Assembly: GCF_002742625.1 (NCBI RefSeq)
Contig: NZ_PEBF01000001.1
Location: 3,906,001 to 3,970,000, forward strand
Direction: 5' to 3'
Length of the DNA stretch: 64,000 bases
Source of the DNA: Caulobacter sp. FWC2
GTDB taxonomy: Bacteria; Pseudomonadota; Alphaproteobacteria; Caulobacterales; Caulobacteraceae
Under the pieces are notes generated by a model that saw only the letters and a list, made by a program, of their open reading frames with translations, was not told the DNA's origin and ran no database searches. Shown piece by piece: positions 1 through 12,063 of the stretch; the first letter of the stretch is position 1; each line of letters opens with the position of its first letter. Both the position numbers and the translations under genes were made by a program.

Positions 1-625
1 GGCGCATCACCCGGGCCAGCTCGTCGTCATTGGTCGTGATCATCCCGCCTTCGCCGGTGGTGATGATCTTGTTGCCGAAGAAGCTGAAGGTCGCGCAGTC
101 GCCCAGCGATCCCGACAGCTTGCCCTTGTAGGTCGCGCCCACGGCCTCGGCCGCGTCCTCGATGACCATCAGGTTGTGCTTACGGGCGATCTCCAGGATC
201 GGGTCCATGTCGGCGACCTGGCCGTACAGGTGGACAGGCATGATCGCCTTGGTGCGCGGCGTGATCTTGGCCTCGATCAGGGCCGGATCGACATTGAAAG
301 TACGCGGGTCGTTGTCAACCAGCACGACCGTGCCGCCGCAATAGGTCACGGCGTTGCACGAGGCGATGTAGGTCAGGCTGGGGATGATCACCTCGTCGCC
401 AGGACCGATGCCCATGGCCACCAGGGCCAGGTGCAGCGCCGTCGTGCCGTTGTTGCAGGTGATCGCGTGCTTGACGCCGCAATAGTCGGCAAAGGCCTTC
501 TCGAAGTCGGTGATGAAGCGGCCGGCCGACGAGATCCACGTCGAGTCCATGCACTCCATGACGTAGTCGCGCTCGTTGCCGTCGAGGCTGGGTGCGGCGA
601 CGGAAATCCGCGGCAGGCTGGTCAA
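1..625 (-). CDS. perA: GDP-perosamine synthase (partial, N-terminal 208 residues)
   Basis: PLP-dependent aminotransferase of the DegT/DnrJ/EryC1 family that converts GDP-4-keto-6-deoxymannose to GDP-perosamine for O-antigen. The visible part runs from the N terminus ([18 protein letters not shown]) past the PLP lysine in [14 protein letters not shown] (about K186), so the catalytic lysine is present; the C-terminal half lies outside the window. I chose a TTG start at 625: AGGAG lies 8 bases upstream, and the TTG overlaps the TGA stop of the acetyltransferase (TTGA), which suggests translational coupling. The annotated C. crescentus protein begins with nearly the same residues, from memory. 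It is the third gene of gmd-perB-perA, whose perosamine polymer anchors the S-layer. Confidence 0.93.
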   Translation of the reverse strand, partial: MTSLPRISVAAPSLDGNERDYVMECMDSTWISSAGRFITDFEKAFADYCGVKHAITCNNGTTALHLALVAMGIGPGDEVIIPSLTYIASCNAVTYCGGTVVLVDNDPRTFNVDPALIEAKITPRTKAIMPVHLYGQVADMDPILEIARKHNLMVIEDAAEAVGATYKGKLSGSLGDCATFSFFGNKIITTGEGGMITTNDDELARVMR

Positions 626-1253
626 GAACGCTCTCCTTTGATCTGGGCCGGCACGCCGATCGCTACGACCGCGTCCGGCAGGTCACGCACCACGACGCCG
701 CCGGCGCCCAGGATGGTGTCGGCTCCGATGCGCACGCCCGGGATCGCCCGCGCGCCCACGCCGAGGAAGGCCCGCTCGCCGATGGTTACGCCGCCGGCCA
801 GGGCCGAGGCGGGACCTACGTGGCAGGCCGCGCCAAGGTCGCAGTCATGGTCGATGACCGCGCCCGTATTGATGATGGCAAGGTCGCCGATCCGGCTGTC
901 GGCGTTGATCGCCACGCCCGCCATAACGGCCACGCCCTCGCCGATCCGCGCCGACGGCGAGATGACGGCCGACGGATGGATGGCGTTGACCAGGGTGAAG
1001 CCCAGCGCGCGAGCCTTGTCGCCCAGCTTCTGGCGCAGGCGGTTGGAGCCCAGCGCCACGAACAGTTCGGTGAACCCTTGCCCTCGCAGGTCCGCCAGCG
1101 CCAGGTCATCACCGACCACGGGAACGCCCAGCACCTCGCGCGGCGTCGGATCGGCGTCGACGATCACCGCCACGGTCTTGCCGCTAGCGCGCAGGCTTTC
1201 GATGACCACCTTGGCGTGGCCGCCGCCGCCGATGATGACGACGCCGGCTCCCA

Positions 1254-1254
<1 letters not shown>
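622..1254 (-). CDS. perB: GDP-perosamine N-acetyltransferase
   Basis: A 210-residue NeuD/PglD-type sugar N-acetyltransferase. An N-terminal Rossmann-like half ([13 protein letters not shown], residues 5-17) binds the nucleotide sugar. A left-handed beta-helix of hexapeptide repeats fills residues 95-200 and binds acetyl-CoA. The expected catalytic histidine is H136 in [10 protein letters not shown]. It acetylates the 4-amino group of GDP-perosamine in the cytoplasm. A longer reading frame exists upstream, but the ATG at 1254 overlaps the gmd stop as TGATG and matches the family N terminus. It ends in TTGA shared with the perA start, so the three genes look co-translated. Confidence 0.93.
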
Positions 1255-2267
<1,013 letters not shown>

Positions 2268-2329
2268 CTACACTATTGCCGCCGATTGAAAAGCGGCGCG
2301 CGCGACATTTCCGTCGACGCACGCCGCCC

Positions 2330-2346
2330 TCCGAAAGACGTTCGGA
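2330..2346 (-). terminator. weak hairpin between rsaE and gmd
   Basis: TCCGAA (2330-2335) pairs with TTCGGA (2341-2346) around a 5-base loop, in the 139-base gap between rsaE and gmd. No T-run follows on the minus strand, so it may only pause transcription. The rest of the gap presumably holds a gmd promoter, but I cannot define its elements. Confidence 0.2.
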
Positions 2347-2370
2347 ATCAGACTTTTAAAAACCTGCGCC

Positions 2371-3681
2371 CTACTCCTCGCGCATGGTCGTGCGCAGGGT
2401 CTCGCGCAGCGGCGAGAACAGGTATTGCAGTACCGTCCGCTCGCCCGTCGGCACGACCACCTGGGCCGGCATGCCGGCGGTGACACGGTTGCGGAACTTC
2501 GGAGGCAGTTGCTTGACGTCGACGCGCACGATGCCGAGGAAGTAGGCCGTCTTGCCTTCCGGATCGGACAGACGGTCGTTCGAGATCGACTCGATCTTGC
2601 CGTTCAGGATCGGAATCTCGCGCGAGTGGAACGCCGGCAGGCGCACCTCGGTCGTCATGCCGGCATGAATGTTGTCGACATCGGTGGGCGAGAAGTGCGC
2701 CTGGATGACGAAGCCTTCGCCGTTCGGGGCGATATCGACCAGCGGCTCGGCCGCGCGGACCACGGCGCCTTCGGTGAAGAAGCGAAGGTTCTGGGCCGTG
2801 CCGTTGACCGGCGAGACCACATTGATCCGGCGCTGCTGATCGGAGGCGACCACTTCCTTTTCCGTCACCTCGGCCAGCCTCACGCGCGTCTCGGCGATGT
2901 TCTGACTGACCTCCTCGTAGAATGTCTGCTTGATCTGGCGGATCTTCAGCTGAGTCTCGGCCATGCCCTGCACCGACTTGGCGCGGTCGGCCACCAGGCG
3001 GCCGATCGAACCGGAGAGGTTGGCTTGCTCGCGCTCCAGCGCCAGCAGACGCGGCCGCGGCACCAGACCCTTGTCGTAGATCTTGCGCAGGTCGCCCAGC
3101 TCGTCCTCGATGAAGCCCAGCTGATCCTTCAGACCCTGGGTCTGGCGATCAATGCCATCGACCTCGCTGCGGTACTGGTCCCGCTGCGAATTCATCAGGT
3201 CGACCTGACCCTGGAGGGTCTGGCGGCGCTCCTGGAATTGCGACTGCTCGTCGGCCAGCACGCGCGCGACGATCGGGTCCGAACGCTGGGAGAGCAGCTC
3301 GGCGGGGAACGCGATGGCGCCGCGCTGATCCCGCTCGGCCAGAAGCCGGGCTTCCATGGCCTTGAGCGCGACATACTGGCTGCGCGTGATCCCGGCGGCG
3401 GCGTTGGCCTGGGTCGGGTCCAGCTCGAACAGCACCTGTCCGGCCTTCACCCTCTCGCCTTCGCGGACCAGGATCTTGCGGAGGATGCCGCCTTCCAGAT
3501 GCTGGACGGTCTTGCGGTTGCCCTCGGACGAAATCACGCCGCTGGCGATGACCGCGCTGTCCAGAGGCGCGAACGCGGCCCAGCCCAGCAGACCCACGAA
3601 GGTCACCAGGATGACGCCGTAGCCGATCCGGGCCACGCCTTTGTAGTTGTCCGTCGGACGCTTGATCGTGGGAAGCTTCAT
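2371..3681 (-). CDS. rsaE: S-layer type I secretion membrane fusion protein RsaE
   Basis: HlyD-family periplasmic adaptor of 436 residues, the same length as I recall for C. crescentus RsaE. One transmembrane helix (about residues 20-38) anchors it in the inner membrane. It is followed by a lipoyl/barrel-sandwich half (SSEGNRKTVQHLEGGIL and VREGERVKAGQVLFELD), a long coiled coil (roughly 100-270) and the second barrel half with VSPVNGTAQNL. It links the RsaD ATPase to an outer-membrane TolC-like channel, not in this window. It lies 62 bases downstream of rsaD. Confidence 0.95.
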   Translation of the reverse strand: MKLPTIKRPTDNYKGVARIGYGVILVTFVGLLGWAAFAPLDSAVIASGVISSEGNRKTVQHLEGGILRKILVREGERVKAGQVLFELDPTQANAAAGITRSQYVALKAMEARLLAERDQRGAIAFPAELLSQRSDPIVARVLADEQSQFQERRQTLQGQVDLMNSQRDQYRSEVDGIDRQTQGLKDQLGFIEDELGDLRKIYDKGLVPRPRLLALEREQANLSGSIGRLVADRAKSVQGMAETQLKIRQIKQTFYEEVSQNIAETRVRLAEVTEKEVVASDQQRRINVVSPVNGTAQNLRFFTEGAVVRAAEPLVDIAPNGEGFVIQAHFSPTDVDNIHAGMTTEVRLPAFHSREIPILNGKIESISNDRLSDPEGKTAYFLGIVRVDVKQLPPKFRNRVTAGMPAQVVVPTGERTVLQYLFSPLRETLRTTMREE

Positions 3682-3743
3682 CGTGTTCTTGGGCCTACTG
3701 GGCGCGCCATCGGGCGCGCCGCTGGGAAAAGGGCTGACGACTG

Positions 3744-5477
<1,734 letters not shown>

Positions 5478-5640
5478 TTCGAGCCTTCAGGACGCCGCGC
5501 CGGACGGCGGGCCAAGTACAGTAACAACTGAGGTGGCGTCTCGACCACGAAATTGTGGCCAAAACTAAGCAGCTCTCTTGCTGGGCGTAAAGCATGCCGC
5601 CCGGAACCGCGCAAGCGCCGCCGCGCGGCGCGATGGCGAC

Positions 5641-5678
5641 ACAAATAAAAACCCCCGCGCGGCGAACCGCGCGGGGGC
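5641..5678 (-). terminator. rsaA rho-independent terminator
   Basis: Perfect 11-base-pair stem (5652-5662 with 5667-5677) closed by a four-base loop. On the minus strand it is followed directly by a run of five T and further T/A bases. It lies 46 bases after the rsaA stop and separates the very highly expressed S-layer gene from rsaD. Confidence 0.9.
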
Positions 5679-5723
5679 CAATAGTCCGGGTCCGGCCGAG
5701 GCCGGACCCGCCTCCGAAGAGGT

Positions 5724-8700
5724 TTAGTGGATGCCGAGAACGACGCCCGTGCCGGTCGCGGTGTTCAGCGAAGCGGTGCTGAGGTCGACCAGGCCGGTGA
5801 TCTTCACGATCACGTCCGAAGCGTTGACGAACGACGAAGTGTCGTTCGAGATGTTTTCGACAACGTAGGTGTTGCCGGCATACTGGAACCAGGTGATGGC
5901 GCCGGTATCCGTGCTGGCGATGGCGAGGTTGGCGAAGTCTTGGAAGACCGCCGTGTCGCCGAGGCTCAGCTTGGCTGCCGTGAACGTCTCAACCGAGCCG
6001 GTGTCAGCGAACTTCAGGAAGTCGCCGGCGGCCAGGTCAGTGATCGTGGCGTAGCTGTTGGCGTTGGTCGTGGAGTAGCCCACGTCGAACGTGTCGGCGC
6101 CCGTGCCACCCGTGAGGGTCTGCAGGTTGCCGTGCACGACCAGCGTGTCACCACCAGCGCCACCGATCAGCTTGTCGTTCGCACCGTTGCCGGTCAGGAC
6201 GTCAGCGCCAGCGCCACCCGTCAGGGTCGCACCGCCGGTGACGCTCGAAGCGGCAGTCAGCTTGCCGGTCATCGCGCTGCCGTCGATCGACGTCAGAGCC
6301 ACGCTGTCCGAGGTCAGCGTCACAGCGGCGTTGCCGGTGATGACGACCGACTTCAGCGCCGTGTCGGCGAGAGCGACGGTGGCCGTGTTGATCGTCGAGG
6401 TCACCGAGTCGGTGGCCGCGATGTTGATCGACTCGACGCCGCTGGCCGTGACCGAACCGAAGTTCAGGCTCGACGTGCTGACCTTCAGGGCCAGGTTCAG
6501 GGTGTCAGCCGTACCGGTCGCGTCGGTCATGTTGACCGTCACGCCAGCGCCAGCCGAACCCAGTTCCAGGGTGCCGTTGTTGGCCAGGTGGTTGATCGTC
6601 AGCGAACCGTTGGACGTGTTGGTCGACGTCGTGATGTCGGTAACGTTGGTCGTAGCGGTGGTGCTGGTGAACACGGTGTGGGCCGAAGCGCCAGCAGCCG
6701 CGGTCCAACCCGTCAGCGTACCCGAAACGGTCAGGTTGCCAGCCGAGGTGCCCGAGCTGAACGCCGTGGCGACATCAGCGGCCGTGGCCGTGCCCGAAGC
6801 GGTGACCGTACGGCCCGCGACGGTGTAGCTTTGGCCAGCGACCAGACCACCGAACGTGATGTCCGACGATTCAGTCGTGGTCGCCGCGACGCCTTGGGTC
6901 GTGTTGACGATCAGCGCGCTCGCAGCGCCCGGAGCCGCCGCGTTCGAGCTGATCACATAGGCGGCGTTGCCGAGGTTGGCGAGATCGACCGTGGCCGAGG
7001 TGCCGCCGGTGACGGCGCCCAGCTTGATCTTCTCGAAGCCGCTGATGTGACCCGCGAAGGCCGCGTTGGCCGAGAGGGTCTGAGCGTCAGCAGCAGCCAT
7101 CGACAGGGTGTCGGTGCCGTCACCGCCGGCCAGGGCGCCCGTCACCGAGGTGGTGCCGGTGGCCAGGGTCAGGGTGTCGTCGCCGGCGCCCAGGGTGATG
7201 TCCTTGGTGACCGTCGTGTTGGAGAGCGTGACGCTGTCCTTGCCGGCGCCGCCAGCGTAGCTGGTGGCGACCGCGCTGATCGTGGACGTGACCGAACCGG
7301 TGGTGCCGGTCGTGTCAATCGACTTCAGACCGGTCGAACCAGCGCCAGTGGCGTTGTAGGTCAGGCCAGCCGTGCCGGTGACGGTGATCGTTTCCAGCGC
7401 GTTCAGAGCCGAAGCCGAGGTGCTGTTGGTGATCGTGTTCACCGAACCGGCGCCGCCAATGGTCAGGGTCTTCACGCCGTTGGCGATCACGTCGACCAGG
7501 TTGGTCCCGGCGTTGGTGACGTTCAGGGTCGTGTAGGTGCTGCCCAGAACGAGCGTGGCGGCGTCCTTGGTCGTGCCGTCGATCAGCGTGGCGCCGACCG
7601 TGTCCAGACCCAGGGCGAGCGCGGTGCTCGTCGCGTTCTGAACCTGGACCGTGCCATTGGTGCTGGCCAGCTTCAGCGAGGTCAGGGCGTCGGAGTAGAC
7701 GTAGATGCTTTCGCCGCCCTTCACGGAGACGGTCGACAGAACGTCGGCGCCCGTGATGTTGCCGTTGATGTTGATGTAGCCGGCTTGAATGCCAGCAACA
7801 CCGGCCACCGCGTCAACATAGGTCACGCCGTCGGTGACGGTGCTGGCCGAAGCGTTGGTGGTGGTCAGCAGAGCCTGGTCACCAGCCGTGTAGCTGACCG
7901 AACCCGTATAGGTCACCTTGCCGTCGGCGGTCGCCGCACCCGTCGTACCCGACAGGGTGGTGAACGCGCCCGAGTACGAGCCCAGCGAGGCCGAGGCCGA
8001 ACCGACCGTGGCGCTGCGCGCCAGGTTGGCGAAGGCCGAAGCCACTTGAGCCGCGGTCAGGTCGACGGCGGCCTTGAAGTTCAGGCCGTTGACCGAAACC
8101 GTCGTACCGGCGGTGACGTCCGAGAAGGTCACGGTCTGGACTTCTTGCGTGCCCTGAGCGGCCACGGCGTCGACAGCTTCAACAGCGGCCGATTGATTGA
8201 CGGTCACCGAGGTCTGCTTCGCACTGCCATAGGTATAGGCATAGCCGGCATAGATCGTGTTGCCGGTGTTCGAGCCGTAGTCGGCCGCGAACGCCGTCGA
8301 AGACGTCGCCGCCTGGCTGATGGTGACGGTGCTGCCACCGTAAACATCGACTTCGCCAGCGCTGAAGCCGCCGCCGGCATAGGCGACGCCCGTGGTGTTC
8401 ACCACAACCGCGCCCGAGGTGTAGACGGACGAGCCGTTGTTATCGCCAACGCCGATGTAGCTGCTGTCGGTCTTGGTCGCCGTGACCGACACGTCGCCAG
8501 CCGTCGCGACATAGATGCTACGGTTACCCAGGTTGGCGTCGGTCACCGAGACGGCGCCCTTGGCCGCGCCGTAGTAACCAACATAGATGTTGTTGCCGCT
8601 GGTCGAGTCCGTGACGTTAACGGTCGAACCGCCGGCGGTGTAGACATCGCCGGTCGAGTTGGCGATCGAGATGGCCGTCGTCGCCGCCGCCGCCACATCC

Positions 8701-9761
8701 ACGCCTTGCGATTGCGTGACGTTCAGGGCGGTGAGGCCGTCATAACCCGAGAAATCGCCTTCAACGCCGCCGGCGCCGCGAATGTTGATCGTCTCGATGC
8801 CGGTGATCGTCAGGCTGCTCAGGTTGCCGCTGCTCAGGCTGGTGACAGCGTTGATGTTCAGCGTGTCTTGACCAGCGCCGCCGCCGATGATGTCCAGCGC
8901 GTTCAGCGTCGAATTGACGCCGCCGTTGCTCTGATCCCACACGCCCGTGTAGGTGTCAGCGGCCGAGGTGCCCTTAATGGTGTCGATGGCGGTGGTCAGG
9001 TTCTTCACTTCACCGACGGTCGGGCCGGCGGGGTACGAAACGAAGATGCTGGCCGAATCCGTGTTGGTCAGCGCGCCGTCCGACAGATCCTTGATCAGGG
9101 CGGTCGTCGCGGTGGCGTAGGCGCCGAGGCCCGAAACCGTGGCGGCGTTCAGGATTTCGCCGATCAGGGCGGCCTTGACGGCCAGATCGATCTGGGTCGC
9201 GCCGGTGATGCCGTTGGCCTTCACGAACGAGGTCAGATAGTCGATGTTGGCTTGACGGCTGAAGAAAGCGACCGAAGCGGCCACGTCGACGCCGGCGGCG
9301 GTGGCCGTGGCGTTGCCGATGATCTTGTCATAGGCCGACGCGACGACTTGAGCGTAGGTCACGGTCGAGGTCGCGGTGTTGCCGTACTGAGCGGCGAAGT
9401 TCGCGGCGCCGTCGCCGAAAACGGCGAGGTTGATCGAGAAGTTGATGAAGCGGTTTTCGGCCGAGAACTTGCTGTAGTAGGCGTCGTTCAGGTCGGTCGT
9501 GTTGGTGGCCGAGTTGACCAGGTAGGCCAGACCAGCGGCCGACGGGGCCTTGCCCGTGAAGAACTGGTAGGTTTCGACCGCAACGGCGGTCGTGCCATTG
9601 ACCCACTTCAGGGTGCTGGCGGCGGCGGCGTCATCGCTCAGGCCGCCGACTTGCGTCTGCGTGGCGTAGGCGTCGAGGGTGAGCGTCAGAGCCGCATCCG
9701 GCCCCTTGCCCAGGTTGGCGTTGGTGTAAAGATCCACCAACTGCTGCGTCGTATAAGCCAT
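5724..9761 (-). CDS. rsaA: S-layer protein RsaA (enlarged)
   Basis: Surface-layer protein of 1345 residues, exported by RsaD/RsaE without N-terminal signal cleavage and bound to perosamine O-antigen. The N terminus [19 protein letters not shown] and the first ~250 residues match C. crescentus RsaA, where this part anchors to LPS. The rest is Thr/Ser/Ala/Gly-rich beta-strand sequence. RTX-type calcium-binding repeats lie near 1182-1227 ([26 protein letters not shown]), with another block upstream ([16 protein letters not shown]). The last ~80 residues should hold the uncleaved secretion signal. Start: ATG at 9761 with GGGAG about 10 bases upstream; an upstream in-frame start falls in the promoter. 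It is about 320 residues longer than the 1026-residue C. crescentus protein. Confidence 0.97.
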   Translation of the reverse strand: MAYTTQQLVDLYTNANLGKGPDAALTLTLDAYATQTQVGGLSDDAAAASTLKWVNGTTAVAVETYQFFTGKAPSAAGLAYLVNSATNTTDLNDAYYSKFSAENRFINFSINLAVFGDGAANFAAQYGNTATSTVTYAQVVASAYDKIIGNATATAAGVDVAASVAFFSRQANIDYLTSFVKANGITGATQIDLAVKAALIGEILNAATVSGLGAYATATTALIKDLSDGALTNTDSASIFVSYPAGPTVGEVKNLTTAIDTIKGTSAADTYTGVWDQSNGGVNSTLNALDIIGGGAGQDTLNINAVTSLSSGNLSSLTITGIETINIRGAGGVEGDFSGYDGLTALNVTQSQGVDVAAAATTAISIANSTGDVYTAGGSTVNVTDSTSGNNIYVGYYGAAKGAVSVTDANLGNRSIYVATAGDVSVTATKTDSSYIGVGDNNGSSVYTSGAVVVNTTGVAYAGGGFSAGEVDVYGGSTVTISQAATSSTAFAADYGSNTGNTIYAGYAYTYGSAKQTSVTVNQSAAVEAVDAVAAQGTQEVQTVTFSDVTAGTTVSVNGLNFKAAVDLTAAQVASAFANLARSATVGSASASLGSYSGAFTTLSGTTGAATADGKVTYTGSVSYTAGDQALLTTTNASASTVTDGVTYVDAVAGVAGIQAGYININGNITGADVLSTVSVKGGESIYVYSDALTSLKLASTNGTVQVQNATSTALALGLDTVGATLIDGTTKDAATLVLGSTYTTLNVTNAGTNLVDVIANGVKTLTIGGAGSVNTITNSTSASALNALETITVTGTAGLTYNATGAGSTGLKSIDTTGTTGSVTSTISAVATSYAGGAGKDSVTLSNTTVTKDITLGAGDDTLTLATGTTSVTGALAGGDGTDTLSMAAADAQTLSANAAFAGHISGFEKIKLGAVTGGTSATVDLANLGNAAYVISSNAAAPGAASALIVNTTQGVAATTTESSDITFGGLVAGQSYTVAGRTVTASGTATAADVATAFSSGTSAGNLTVSGTLTGWTAAAGASAHTVFTSTTATTNVTDITTSTNTSNGSLTINHLANNGTLELGSAGAGVTVNMTDATGTADTLNLALKVSTSSLNFGSVTASGVESINIAATDSVTSTINTATVALADTALKSVVITGNAAVTLTSDSVALTSIDGSAMTGKLTAASSVTGGATLTGGAGADVLTGNGANDKLIGGAGGDTLVVHGNLQTLTGGTGADTFDVGYSTTNANSYATITDLAAGDFLKFADTGSVETFTAAKLSLGDTAVFQDFANLAIASTDTGAITWFQYAGNTYVVENISNDTSSFVNASDVIVKITGLVDLSTASLNTATGTGVVLGIH

Positions 9762-9829
9762 GTGGCTCGTCTCCCAAAAAAATCCCACACCCCCGTGCGA
9801 CCGATTGGCGCGCATGAGAGCAGCGAAGG

Positions 9830-9857
9830 CTATAGAGCAAACGTCATACGTCGACAA
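9830..9857 (-). promoter_or_regulatory. rsaA promoter
   Basis: On the minus strand TTGTCG (9857-9852) is followed after 13 bases by GCTCTATAG (9838-9830). This fits the Caulobacter housekeeping pattern of TTGAC-like -35 and GCTA-like -10 boxes. The sequence around it closely resembles the published C. crescentus rsaA promoter as I remember it. The predicted leader is about 60 bases long and carries GGGAG close to the ATG. Confidence 0.75.
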
Positions 9858-9873
9858 TAGCTGAAATCAGGGT

Positions 9874-9900
9874 GTACAGCATTTTTCTAACCGGTACAGC
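9874..9900. promoter_or_regulatory. direct repeats upstream of the rsaA promoter
   Basis: GTACAGC occurs at 9874-9880 and again at 9894-9900, 20 bases apart (about two helix turns). Both lie just upstream of the rsaA -35 box and between rsaA and the divergent XRE regulator. The position fits an activator or autoregulator site. This is inference from spacing only. Confidence 0.35.
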
Positions 9901-10021
9901 AAATTCCTATGTCGCGTTCCTTGAACCCCCCCTCCGAAAGCGATATAGAGAGAGCGGTTTTATTCGTCGGATAAGCGAGTGCGCGTTCGCGCCGCCGTCC
10001 GGTGACCCGCGAGGCATTATA

Positions 10022-10321
10022 ATGTATGGTAACCCGCAACGCCGCAGCGCCACGGACGTCCAGGACCTCCGTCGCGAGGGTGGTCGCTGGCTGAAGGAAC
10101 AGCGCGAGGCCGCCGGCCTCTCGCAGCGCCAGCTCGCCGCCAAGGTCGGCGCGGACTATTACACCTTCATCTCCCAGCTGGAGACGGGGCGCGGCCGCAT
10201 TCCGCCCGACCGCTACAGGGACTGGGCGCTGGCGCTGGAAGTTCCGGAGAAGATCTTCGTCCGCGAGCTGCTGCGCTTCTACGATCCGATCACCTACGAA
10301 ATCCTGTTCAGCGAAGCATAG
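10022..10321 (+). CDS. XRE-family helix-turn-helix regulator
   Basis: A 99-residue DNA-binding protein. A Cro/C1-type HTH spans about residues 22-77 (GRWLKEQREAAGLSQRQLAAKVGADYYTFISQLETGRG without interruption in the frame). A short C-terminal tail contains RELLRFYDPITYEILF. No sensor domain is visible. I chose ATG 10022; an earlier in-frame ATG at 9872 would translate the rsaA-facing promoter region and looks spurious. It is divergent from rsaA and heads the plus-strand group to 14717, so control of either is plausible but unproven. Confidence 0.8.
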   Translation: MYGNPQRRSATDVQDLRREGGRWLKEQREAAGLSQRQLAAKVGADYYTFISQLETGRGRIPPDRYRDWALALEVPEKIFVRELLRFYDPITYEILFSEA

Positions 10322-10388
10322 TTCGGTTAGTGTGCCTGGCCGGCGGGGGAGCCGGTTCTCGCTCTAGACGTGAGGAAACGTCCACCGC

Positions 10389-11978
10389 ATGGCCGCACAG
10401 GTCCTTTCGTTCTTCCAGCGCTCGCCGCGCTACGCGCCGAAACCGGCGGACTGGAGCCAGCAGGAGCTGGCCGAGTTCTACCGTGTCGAGAGCGCTCTGA
10501 TCCGCGCCGGCATCCGCGTCGGCACCGATCGCGGCATGAGCGACGAGAACGAGCCGTGGTTCTGCTTCTATCGCTCTGACGACGGCGATGTGGTGATTCA
10601 CTTCGCCCGCATCGACGGCGAGTACATCATCGCCGGCCCCGCCTATGAAGAGATCGCGCGCGGCTTCGACTTCACGCAGCTGGTCCGTAACATGGTGGCG
10701 CGCCATCCGCTGATCCGTCGCTCGGAAAGCGGCAGCAACATCTCGGTCCACCCGGCCGCCCTTCTGGTGGCCGTGGTCGGCACGGCGTTCTTCAAGTCTG
10801 GCGAAGCGCGCGCGAGTGAAAGCGGCGCCGCCAATGGCCCGTCGCAACAGAGCCGCCCCGTCCTGCTGTCCTCCAGCTCGGCCGCCAGCCTGGCCGGCGT
10901 GACCTCGGCGCAGAACGCCCCGCTGGCGACCTACGACCGCGTTTCGCTGCCGGCCAATCAGGCCGTCCTGATCCTGGCCGCCGCGTTGCTGGCCTCGGAC
11001 TACAGCGTCGACACAACGGGTCTTGACCCTTCGGCTCACGCCGCGGTCGCCGCCGCCGCCGCATCTCTGGACTTCGGCCCGGGCGGCCCTGCGGCTCACG
11101 CCGTCGCCGTCGCCTCCGACGGCCTCGCCCTGGCGCCCGCCAGCCACGCCACGTCGTTGGTGGACAATACGCCGGTCCAGGCCGTGTCGTCTGTGCTGAC
11201 GCTGGTCGCTATCCTTTCGACCCTGCCCCAGGCGAGCGACACGTCGGCCACCGCAAAGGCCCTGCTGACAGCCGCCGGCAACGACGAACACAGCAGCCCG
11301 ACGCTCCTGCCGATCACGGACAAGGATGGCAACTGGGCGCTGGACGTGCGCCTGGGCCAGAACGTCAACGGCCTGCCCGCCCTGGAAGCCGTCCAGCTGA
11401 TCCGCGGCATCGTGGGTGAGGCTGCGGCGCAGAAGATTTCCGTGGTCGAGGTGAGCAAGCTCCCCACGATCCTGGCTGATCTCATCGCCAAGGGCGATCA
11501 CCACATCGTCTTGCCCACGCAGATCACACCGGCGGTCGAGGCTCCGACGAAGGACGCTCCGACGACGACGCCGCATATCGTCGAACCGACGACGCCTACG
11601 GCCGACACCGGTGCGACGACGCCGATTACGGGTCAGCCGGCCCCGTCGCAGCCCGACGTCCTGCCCGACACAAAGCCGACCCCCACCGCGCCGGCGCTCA
11701 GTGAACCAGCGCCCAGTCAGCCCACGCCCAGTCAGCCCGCGCCGGTCTTCGCGTCGGTTAGCCTGGTGAAAAGCTTCATCGACTACTTCCTGGCCCACAC
11801 CAGCGGCGTGGAGATCATGTCCAGTGGCGCGGGCATCGTGATGTTCGACGTTCGGGTGCTTCACGACGTCGGCTCCATCGTCCATCTGGAGAGCATGACG
11901 TTCGACTTCGCGGACGGCGGCTCGCTCAGCCTCGTGGGTGATAGTTCGTCCTTCCAGCACGTCGGGATTCTGGTCTAG
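10389..11978 (+). CDS. hypothetical single-pass membrane protein with Pro/Thr-rich linker
   Basis: 529 residues that I do not recognise as a named family. The N-terminal ~110 residues form a compact domain (QELAEFYRVESALIRAG, CFYRSDDGDVVIHFAR, AYEEIARGFDFTQLV). One likely transmembrane helix follows at about 121-136 (HPAALLVAVVGTAFF). Then comes an Ala/Ser-rich region, a Pro/Thr/Ser-rich linker at about 383-454 with repeated PSQP units, and a C-terminal ~75-residue domain ending SFQHVGILV. AGGAAACG precedes the ATG. It lies 67 bases after the XRE gene, so is probably co-transcribed. The architecture suggests an inner-membrane protein reaching into the periplasm, but the function is unknown. 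Confidence 0.75.
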   Translation: MAAQVLSFFQRSPRYAPKPADWSQQELAEFYRVESALIRAGIRVGTDRGMSDENEPWFCFYRSDDGDVVIHFARIDGEYIIAGPAYEEIARGFDFTQLVRNMVARHPLIRRSESGSNISVHPAALLVAVVGTAFFKSGEARASESGAANGPSQQSRPVLLSSSSAASLAGVTSAQNAPLATYDRVSLPANQAVLILAAALLASDYSVDTTGLDPSAHAAVAAAAASLDFGPGGPAAHAVAVASDGLALAPASHATSLVDNTPVQAVSSVLTLVAILSTLPQASDTSATAKALLTAAGNDEHSSPTLLPITDKDGNWALDVRLGQNVNGLPALEAVQLIRGIVGEAAAQKISVVEVSKLPTILADLIAKGDHHIVLPTQITPAVEAPTKDAPTTTPHIVEPTTPTADTGATTPITGQPAPSQPDVLPDTKPTPTAPALSEPAPSQPTPSQPAPVFASVSLVKSFIDYFLAHTSGVEIMSSGAGIVMFDVRVLHDVGSIVHLESMTFDFADGGSLSLVGDSSSFQHVGILV

Positions 11979-12063
11979 ACGAGACGCCTGGAGCGTCCGC
12001 TCCGGATGTTGCGAGATCAGAGGAACGACGGCCTCTCGCGGGCCGCGTTCGGGAAGGACGACC

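Noticed and set aside
5727..9860. Open frame of 1377 codons on the plus strand across rsaA
   Set aside because: It mirrors the rsaA frame codon by codon, an effect of high GC at third positions. The product is Arg/Gly/Val/Asp-rich with no recognisable motif.
9872..10021. Extended N terminus of the XRE regulator (start MYSIFLTG)
   Set aside because: Lies in the rsaA/XRE promoter region, lacks homology-like composition, and ATG 10022 directly precedes the HTH domain.
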